Source: Verrucomicrobiales bacterium (lineage in GTDB: Bacteria > Verrucomicrobiota > Verrucomicrobiia > Limisphaerales > CANJXF01). From it: a stretch of 48,490 bases of DNA. Positions 42,906-48,490 of this stretch are shown piece by piece (positions within the stretch are counted from its first letter, which is position 1; each line of letters opens with the position of its first letter). A model generated the notes under the pieces. It saw only the letters and a program-made list of their open reading frames with translations, made no database searches and was not told the origin of the DNA. Made by a program: the position numbers and the translations under genes. Where the stretch lies: the NCBI GenBank assembly GCA_947478865.1, contig CANJXF010000003.1:90912-139401 (forward strand), in the 5' to 3' direction.

Positions 42906-44978
42906 TTAAAATTCCCGGAGCGGTTGATTGGAATGGAATCGCTCCAGGTGCGCATCGATTTGTTCGACCAACTTGGACTGCCCCAACTTGACGGCCAGTT
43001 TCTTCGACTGCTCCGAGGCTTGAATGGCTTCGGCAAATTGGCCGGCCTCGGCGAGCGCCGCGGCCAAGGTGTCGAGATAAACAGGGTTTTCGTAGCGGAC
43101 CAGCTCGCATGCGCGACCAGCCAATTGGACCGCCTCCTTGCCATTGCGGATTTGCGGATCGTTGCTTGCAGCCAAAATGCGGGCGAGAAAATTCAACGGC
43201 GCAGGCCAGCCAGGCTTCAATCGAGCTGCAGTGCGGAGATGCTCGATGGAGGCGGGAAGCTGCTTCCGGCCGGCAAGGAGAATGCCCGATTGAAAGTGCG
43301 CCTGTTCGTTGGCGGGATCGAGCCGGATTACCTCGAGAAATTGCGGCAGTGCTTCAGCTTTGCCCTGCTTGAGGAGAAACACTGCAAAGTTGAAATGCGC
43401 CTCGCCGTGGTCGGGGTTGAGCCGAATGGCTTCGCGAAAATGCAGTTCGACCTCCTGCGCGGTTCCCGATGTTTGCAAGACCACCGCGAGGTTGTTGTGT
43501 GCCTGCGCGTCATTCGGATTCGCCTTCAGCGCGGCCTGATAATGAGTGATCGCTTCCGTCGTCTCGCCGATTCGCGCGAGTGCATTGGCGAGATTGTAAT
43601 GGGTTTCGCCGTGGTCGGGCTTCACCTTGAGCGCGGCGCGATAATGCTGGATCGATTCAGCCACCCGGCCCTGCCGGCCAAGCACCACGCCGAGATTGGT
43701 GTGCGCCGTAAAATTATTTTTCGTGACCGCCAAAGCCCTTTCGAAAATGGTGACGGCATTTTGCCAGTATTGAACCTGAGCGCGGGTGGCCATGACGCAG
43801 GCAAAGACCGCGAGCGCGGAGAGAATGAACGCAACTTGCCTTCCAGCTTTCTGGAGAAGCTCCTGCATTCCCCAAACCAAGGCGATGAACAGCCCGATGA
43901 GCGGCACGTAGGAATAGCGATCGGCCATCGACTGCACGCCCACTTGCACGATGCCGATGACCGGGACGAGCGTTCCGAGAAACCAAAACCAGCCCACTGC
44001 GAAATAGGGGCGGCGCGCGGCGGTGCGAATGGCCAGAAATGTGATGGCTAGGAGGAAAACGGCCGCGCTCAACGTTTGCCACAGGTTCCATTGTTGGAGC
44101 GGATAGAGTAGCGCGAGGTCAAGGGGCCAGATTGTTTTCCCGAGGTAGCGGCAGTAGGAAACCAGCGCGTTGGCGACGCGCGGGAGCAGGGAAAGATGCA
44201 CGAGCGACGAGACCGCGCCTCCTTCTTTTTGGACGAAAAAAGTAACAAAACTGGAAAGAAGGGAGAGCGCGAAGAATGGGAGTTTCTCGGAAAGAATCAG
44301 GCGATTGATTTTCAGTGGCGGAAATTGAATTCGTCGCAGCGGCCAAAAATCGAGGAGGAGCAGTAAGAACGGCAGGGTGACAAGCATTGGTTTTGACATC
44401 AAGCCGAGTGCGAAAAAGGCGAGTGCGAGGAGGTAGTTGGATTGCGATTGAAATTTTCGGGTCGGGGATTCGATTGTATTCGCAAAACTTTTGGCGTAGC
44501 GGAAATAATTTCCCAGGGCGAGCAGCAGAAAAAATGTGCTCAGGACATCTTTGCGTTCCGAAATCCAGGCAACGGATTCGACGTGGAGCGGATGCAGCGC
44601 GAACAACGCCGCGACCAGAGCGCTCCGCCACTGCGCACCGGTGGCCGACCTTAGAATTGAGAAGAGCAACAGGGTGTTTGCGATGTGGAAAAGCAAATTC
44701 GTGAAGTGATGACCGGAGGGTTTGAGACCGTAAAATTGGCAATCGAGCATGTGTGAAAGCCACGTGACGGGATGCCAGTTTCCCGTGCGCCCGGTTTGGA
44801 ACGCCCAGATCGTTCCATCCAAGGTGATTCCCTGCTGGACGAATTTATTTTCCGTGACGTAATCGGGATCGTCAAAGTTGATAAATCCGCATCGAGTCAC
44901 TGAAGCGAAGCTGGCCAGCGTGATCAGCGCGAGGAAAAAACAGATTATGTAAAAATGTTTTCTGTTTTGCGAATTCAT
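42906..44978 (-). CDS. Polytopic membrane protein with C-terminal TPR array (TMTC-like)
   Basis: A 690-residue protein. The start codon may be the GTG at 44981 or the ATG at 44978; both overlap the stop of the ABC gene. The N-terminal half has about ten membrane helices and a conserved start: FINFDDPDYVTEN, then GNWHPVTWLSHMLDCQFYGLKPSGHH, and ALFALHPLHVESVAWISERKDVLS. The DD pair and H-P-x-x-V-E-S-V-A-W motif are those of TMTC/ArnT-like glycosyltransferases of the GT-C fold. The C-terminal part (about 415-680) is TPR repeats with recurring AHNNLAVVLQ, AHFNFAVFLL. Eukaryotic TMTC proteins are O-mannosyltransferases; bacterial relatives are uncharacterised. Confidence 0.85.
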   Translation of the reverse strand: MNSQNRKHFYIICFFLALITLASFASVTRCGFINFDDPDYVTENKFVQQGITLDGTIWAFQTGRTGNWHPVTWLSHMLDCQFYGLKPSGHHFTNLLFHIANTLLLFSILRSATGAQWRSALVAALFALHPLHVESVAWISERKDVLSTFFLLLALGNYFRYAKSFANTIESPTRKFQSQSNYLLALAFFALGLMSKPMLVTLPFLLLLLDFWPLRRIQFPPLKINRLILSEKLPFFALSLLSSFVTFFVQKEGGAVSSLVHLSLLPRVANALVSYCRYLGKTIWPLDLALLYPLQQWNLWQTLSAAVFLLAITFLAIRTAARRPYFAVGWFWFLGTLVPVIGIVQVGVQSMADRYSYVPLIGLFIALVWGMQELLQKAGRQVAFILSALAVFACVMATRAQVQYWQNAVTIFERALAVTKNNFTAHTNLGVVLGRQGRVAESIQHYRAALKVKPDHGETHYNLANALARIGETTEAITHYQAALKANPNDAQAHNNLAVVLQTSGTAQEVELHFREAIRLNPDHGEAHFNFAVFLLKQGKAEALPQFLEVIRLDPANEQAHFQSGILLAGRKQLPASIEHLRTAARLKPGWPAPLNFLARILAASNDPQIRNGKEAVQLAGRACELVRYENPVYLDTLAAALAEAGQFAEAIQASEQSKKLAVKLGQSKLVEQIDAHLERFHSNQPLREF

Positions 44979-45955
44979 CACCGGGCAAAAATCTGGCGAA
45001 TGACATCTTCAATGGGCACTTCCTGAATATCGATATCGGTCACCGGCAAGTCGTCGAGCAAGGCTTTGCAAACGGAAATCACGCGGTCGCGTTTGACCTT
45101 GAGTTTGATCGAATCCGAAGCGCGTTCGAGCACTTCGCCATACTTGGAGAGATCGGCGTTTTGGCAATTCGCCGCGGCGCCACAGGAAATCGTGACCAAC
45201 TTGGAATCGGCAAAACGATCGAGGATTTCACTCAGCCGGCCGTCGAAAAAAATCGTTCCTTTGTCGATGATGATGACCCGCTGGCACAATTCCTGGATGT
45301 CAGCCATGTAGTGGCTCGTCAACAGAATGGTGGTTTTTTTTGTCGCGTTGTGGTTGCGCAAAAATTCGCGCACGGTTTTCTGGGAAACGACGTCCAGTCC
45401 AATGGTGGGTTCGTCGAGGAAGAGCACTTTTGGTTGGTGCAGGAGCGCGGCGATCAGCTCCATTTTCATGCGCTCACCCAGCGAGAGTTCGCGCACCATG
45501 ACGTTGAGCTTGTCTTTGACGTTCAGCAGTTCGGTCAATTCATCGACGGTGCGCTGAAATAGTTTTTCTTCGATGCCGTAAATCTTGCTGTTGAGTTCAA
45601 GCGATTCGCGCGCGGGCAGATCCCACCAGAGCTGATTTTTTTGCCCGAGGAGCAGGGCGAATTGCCGACGATAACCGTCGTCGCGTTCCCAGGGAACGTA
45701 GCCGAGCACGCGCGCTGAACCGCTGGTGGGATAAAGCAGGCCGGACAACATTTTGAGCGTGGTGGTTTTGCCCGCTCCGTTGGGCCCGAGGAATCCGACC
45801 AATTCGCCTTCTTCGACTGTGAAATTAACGTCTTTGACCGCGAGGGTTTGCTCGTATTTACGATGAAATAGACCGCGCAGTGCGCCCTTGAATCCAGGTT
45901 GCTTTTTGTAAGTGCGAAATGCTTTTGTCAGCCCCTGAACTTCAATGAGCGCCAT
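44978..45955 (-). CDS. ABC transporter ATP-binding protein
   Basis: A 325-residue ATPase. Walker A G-P-N-G-A-G-K-T (57-64), Q-loop near LLLGQKNQL, signature L-S-L-G-E-R-M-K-M-E, Walker B VLFLDEPTIGLD, H-loop TSHYM. The N-terminal stretch (about 14-36, YKKQPGFKGALRGLFHRKYE) is a short extension seen in exporters related to the ABC-2 viologen/daunorubicin group, and a C-terminal domain of about 85 residues follows. Such ATPases need ABC-2 type permeases, but none is adjacent; the neighbours are dnaA and the TMTC-like gene, which it overlaps. The transported molecule is unknown; a link to surface glycan or lipid export is speculative. Confidence 0.93.
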   Translation of the reverse strand: MALIEVQGLTKAFRTYKKQPGFKGALRGLFHRKYEQTLAVKDVNFTVEEGELVGFLGPNGAGKTTTLKMLSGLLYPTSGSARVLGYVPWERDDGYRRQFALLLGQKNQLWWDLPARESLELNSKIYGIEEKLFQRTVDELTELLNVKDKLNVMVRELSLGERMKMELIAALLHQPKVLFLDEPTIGLDVVSQKTVREFLRNHNATKKTTILLTSHYMADIQELCQRVIIIDKGTIFFDGRLSEILDRFADSKLVTISCGAAANCQNADLSKYGEVLERASDSIKLKVKRDRVISVCKALLDDLPVTDIDIQEVPIEDVIRQIFAR

Positions 45956-46027
45956 AATTTATAGAAGAAAACCACAAAATTCACAAAAAGCTCTGTGAAT
46001 TTTCCAACTTCTGCCGCGGCCGCGGAC

Positions 46028-47389
46028 TTATCGCAACAATTGCTTTTCCAGGTAACTGACGACCTGACGAACGTTGGAATCGACTTCCATACGGCCTTTC
46101 ACCAAACGGCAGGCGTGCAGAACGGTTCCGTGGTCGCGGCCGCCAAATGCTTCGCCAATGGTGTTGAGGGAACTTTCGGTCATCTGCCGGGCGAGGAACA
46201 TGGCGATTTGCCGAGGAAACGCGATGTTCTCAGGACGGCGTTTGCTGGTCATGTCCGCGAGGCGAATATCAAAATGTTCGGCTACACGTTTCTGGATCAC
46301 ATCAATGTTGATGGTGAAACGGCCTTCTTCGTGGAGAACTTCGCGAAGCAATCCTTCGATCATCTCGAGCGTCAGCTTTTTTCCGGTCAACGAGGCGTAA
46401 GAAGCGACGCGAATCAAAGCACCTTCCAGACGGCGAATGTTGGTGCGGATGCGATGGCCGAGGAAATTTAAAATTTCCTCCGGCAAATCGACGCCCATCG
46501 CGGCTGCTTTTTTGCGCAAAATTGCGAGGCGGGTTTCGACATCCGGCGGCTGCATGTCGGTGACCAAACCCCATTCGAAACGGGAGACGAGGCGATGTTC
46601 CAGGTTTTGAATTTCGCTCGCTGGCCGATCGCAGGTCAGGACGATTTGTTTGTGCGCTTCGTGCAAGGCGTTGAACGTGTGGAAAAATTCTTCCTGAATT
46701 CGCTCTTTGCCGGCGAGGAATTGAATGTCGTCGATCAGGAGAACATCGGTCTGGCGATATTTTTTCCGGAAACGAACGAGCTGATTATTTTGAATCGCAT
46801 CGATGTATTCGTTGGTGAATTTCTCGGAAGAGACATAAGCCACGCGCGCCGTCTTTTTGTGTGCGGTGACGTATTGGCCGATCGCATGAAGCAAATGGGT
46901 CTTGCCCAACCCGACGCCGCCGTAGAGAAACAGGGGATTGTAGGATTTTCCCGGCGCCTGTGCGACCGCCATCGCCGCAGCATGCGCGTGATTGTTGGTT
47001 TCACCGACGACGAAAGTGTCGAACGTGTTTTTTGGATTGAGAACCAGTTCGCGGTTCAGGGCCGCGCTGCGCTCGGCTTGGTCTGAATCGAGTTTAGCTT
47101 TGCTCTTGATCGGAATAGGTTCGACCGAAATCGCAGCCCCTGAGCCAACCTGAAATTTGATGTCCAACGGCTGGCCGGAGCTGTGAAGGAGAACGTCGCG
47201 CATCAGGCCGATATAATTATCCTTTAGCCAGACTTCGCAGAAATCGTTGCTAACCTCCAGCGTGATCACGTCGCCATGCAGCGCGGTGGCCCGGACCGGC
47301 ATGAACCAAAGATTGTAAATATCTGCGTTGAGCATGGTGCGGAGCATTTGCTGCGCACCCGTCCAAATTTTTTCTGCGGAGACTTGCAT
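46028..47389 (-). CDS. dnaA: Chromosomal replication initiator protein DnaA
   Basis: A 453-residue initiator from the chosen ATG ending at 47389; a GTG 27 bp upstream gives nine more residues and cannot be excluded. Domain I (1-75), a short linker, then AAA+ domain III with Walker A G-G-V-G-L-G-K-T (157-164), Walker B VLLIDDIQFLAGKE and the sensor/Arg finger region HRLVSRFEWGLVTDMQPPD. Domain IV has the DNA-binding signature G-G-R-D-H-G-T-V-L-H-A-C. It opens origin DNA by binding DnaA boxes; matches lie just upstream. No dnaN/recF/gyrB genes follow; the next gene downstream is an ABC ATPase. Confidence 0.97.
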   Translation of the reverse strand: MQVSAEKIWTGAQQMLRTMLNADIYNLWFMPVRATALHGDVITLEVSNDFCEVWLKDNYIGLMRDVLLHSSGQPLDIKFQVGSGAAISVEPIPIKSKAKLDSDQAERSAALNRELVLNPKNTFDTFVVGETNNHAHAAAMAVAQAPGKSYNPLFLYGGVGLGKTHLLHAIGQYVTAHKKTARVAYVSSEKFTNEYIDAIQNNQLVRFRKKYRQTDVLLIDDIQFLAGKERIQEEFFHTFNALHEAHKQIVLTCDRPASEIQNLEHRLVSRFEWGLVTDMQPPDVETRLAILRKKAAAMGVDLPEEILNFLGHRIRTNIRRLEGALIRVASYASLTGKKLTLEMIEGLLREVLHEEGRFTINIDVIQKRVAEHFDIRLADMTSKRRPENIAFPRQIAMFLARQMTESSLNTIGEAFGGRDHGTVLHACRLVKGRMEVDSNVRQVVSYLEKQLLR

Positions 47390-47513
47390 GATGATTTTCT
47401 GCCCGACTTTATTCACCGGGCAGCCTGAACGCCCTTTAAAATCAATTGTTTACTGCGGTTTCCCGTTATTTTCATCGATTCGACTGAGTTAATGATGGTC
47501 AATTACGAACCGC

Positions 47514-47522
47514 TGTGTAAAA
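47514..47522 (-). promoter_or_regulatory. DnaA box (TTTTACACA on minus strand)
   Basis: Fits the relaxed consensus TTWTNCACA exactly. It lies about 125 bp upstream of dnaA. Confidence 0.55.
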
Positions 47523-47690
47523 CCTTGCTTTCGCTATTGTTAAGTGCTTTAAAAAAAACAGATTACGTTGTTTTTCAAAAAAGCCATGCAAGGTTTCCTT
47601 CATCAATTCAAAATTCTTTTCGTCGCTCATTTTGAGCGGCAGTGTTTGTATGCAATGGCCTTGGCGGTGACGAGGGCAACATATTAACTT

Positions 47691-47699
47691 TTATTCACG
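47691..47699 (+). promoter_or_regulatory. DnaA box, one mismatch (TTATTCACG)
   Basis: Eight of nine match to TTWTNCACA, in tandem with the next box, start-to-start spacing 11 bp (one helical turn). Confidence 0.5.
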
Positions 47700-47701
47700 A
47701 C

Positions 47702-47710
47702 TTATTCACA
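47702..47710 (+). promoter_or_regulatory. DnaA box (TTATTCACA)
   Basis: Exact match to TTWTNCACA and one base from the strong E. coli box TTATCCACA. Same orientation as its neighbour 11 bp away. Confidence 0.6.
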
Positions 47711-47834
47711 CCAATAATCCCCTTTAAAATCGGGCTTTCTATTAGGTTTCGGTCAGTTGGTCGGCTGAACAATACTGCTCTCGTTCATAACGTTTCACAC
47801 GATTATTGGCGTGCGATCGACGATGCGGCGGTTT

Positions 47835-48194
<360 letters not shown>

Positions 48195-48359
48195 CTAACA
48201 ATCGAAGCGGGGGTGTAAACATGAAAACTTCTTTTTAAAAATTTATCCAAAATACTGTTGTCTTCCCGAATTAATTCCCGTGCGGAAGCCCATGCGGAAA
48301 GCTAATCAGCTCTGTAAACGCAGTAATACTTGCTAAACGCACTGTCAAAGCTCTTTAGA

Positions 48360-48394
48360 AATGTCCCCTCTTTAACTCAGGAGAGAATGTCCCC
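48360..48394. repeat. Two copies of AATGTCCCC, 26 bp apart
   Basis: AATGTCCCC at 48360-48368 and 48386-48394. Repeated GGGGACATT words (reverse complement) are commonly seen at the ends of some insertion sequences with integrase-core transposases; recognition is from memory and the element itself is outside the window. Confidence 0.5.
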
Positions 48395-48433
48395 TTGGTT
48401 GTTTGGTTCTGCTGTTTGGTTTTCTTCGACCTG

Positions 48434-48490
48434 CGGTGCGGGAGGCAGGGAGGCCGAAGCGGAGCGTAGGCCGACCGGAGTCCCGCACCG
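48434..48490. repeat. GC-rich inverted repeat at the window edge
   Basis: CGGTGCGGGA (48434-48443) is the perfect complement of TCCCGCACCG (48481-48490), with 37 bp between. The repeat may continue beyond the edge. Confidence 0.75.

Larger units (their letters stand above)
47390..47834. other. AT-rich intergenic region upstream of dnaA; candidate replication origin
   Basis: 445 bp between dnaA and glnB with no gene. It contains DnaA boxes at 47514-47522, 47691-47699 and 47702-47710, an A8 tract (47551-47558) with neighbouring T-rich sequence, and an inverted repeat AAACCTTGC (47520-47528) / GCAAGGTTT (47588-47596) around that tract. The same content would serve dnaA autoregulation, so origin function is not proven. 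Confidence 0.55.

Noticed and set aside
42924-44051. 375-residue plus-strand open frame
   Set aside because: Antisense to the TPR part of the TMTC-like gene; an effect of codon bias.

Overview
The window looks like a chromosomal segment of a soil or freshwater bacterium of the Verrucomicrobiota, probably near Pedosphaera/Limisphaerales. This is inferred from family content and not from a marker-gene tree. The signs are several 3-keto-disaccharide hydrolase-like (DUF1080) secreted proteins, a secreted PQQ-type propeller opening with WPQFRGP, a pseudopilin of the H-x9-DG type, an ECF sigma factor paired with a membrane von Willebrand factor A protein, and a SurA-like chaperone plus signal peptides and a lipobox that imply a Gram-negative envelope.

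1-25 kb is a mostly core region. It holds a truncated alpha/beta hydrolase, a DUF1080 lipoprotein, apaG, glgB, ftsH, the sdhCAB operon, an ECF sigma/vWA/Cys-motif protein operon, a PfpI-type protein, a CoA-binding protein, rplU-rpmA-obgE, ychF, a transglycosylase-like membrane protein, pdxA and a surA-like gene, a nuclease-helicase fusion, and ffh. A tRNA-Tyr gene lies at 25.37 kb.

25.5-39 kb is an accessory stretch. It begins just past the tRNA with two gene remnants. It continues with secreted carbohydrate-related proteins: a propeller plus alpha/alpha-barrel protein, two TIM-barrel proteins, a DUF1080 protein, a five-bladed propeller glycosidase-like protein, a PQQ-type propeller and a pseudopilin. 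Inside it, at 35.4-36.35 kb, is a partial segmental duplication. It carries two previously uncalled 45-residue genes that look like ribbon-helix-helix DNA-binding proteins, with paired palindromes upstream of one of them. This is the least explained part of the window.

38.9-42.8 kb is a minus-strand operon: acyl-CoA dehydrogenase, APH-type kinase, SDR and histidine phosphatase. It resembles the separated halves of animal ACAD10/ACAD11 and suggests hydroxyacyl-CoA catabolism. 42.9-48.5 kb carries a TMTC-like membrane/TPR protein, an orphan ABC ATPase, dnaA, an intergenic region with DnaA boxes that is a candidate replication origin, and glnB. The right edge has repeats that may mark a mobile-element end.

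All functional calls come from reading translated motifs by eye. No database search was run.
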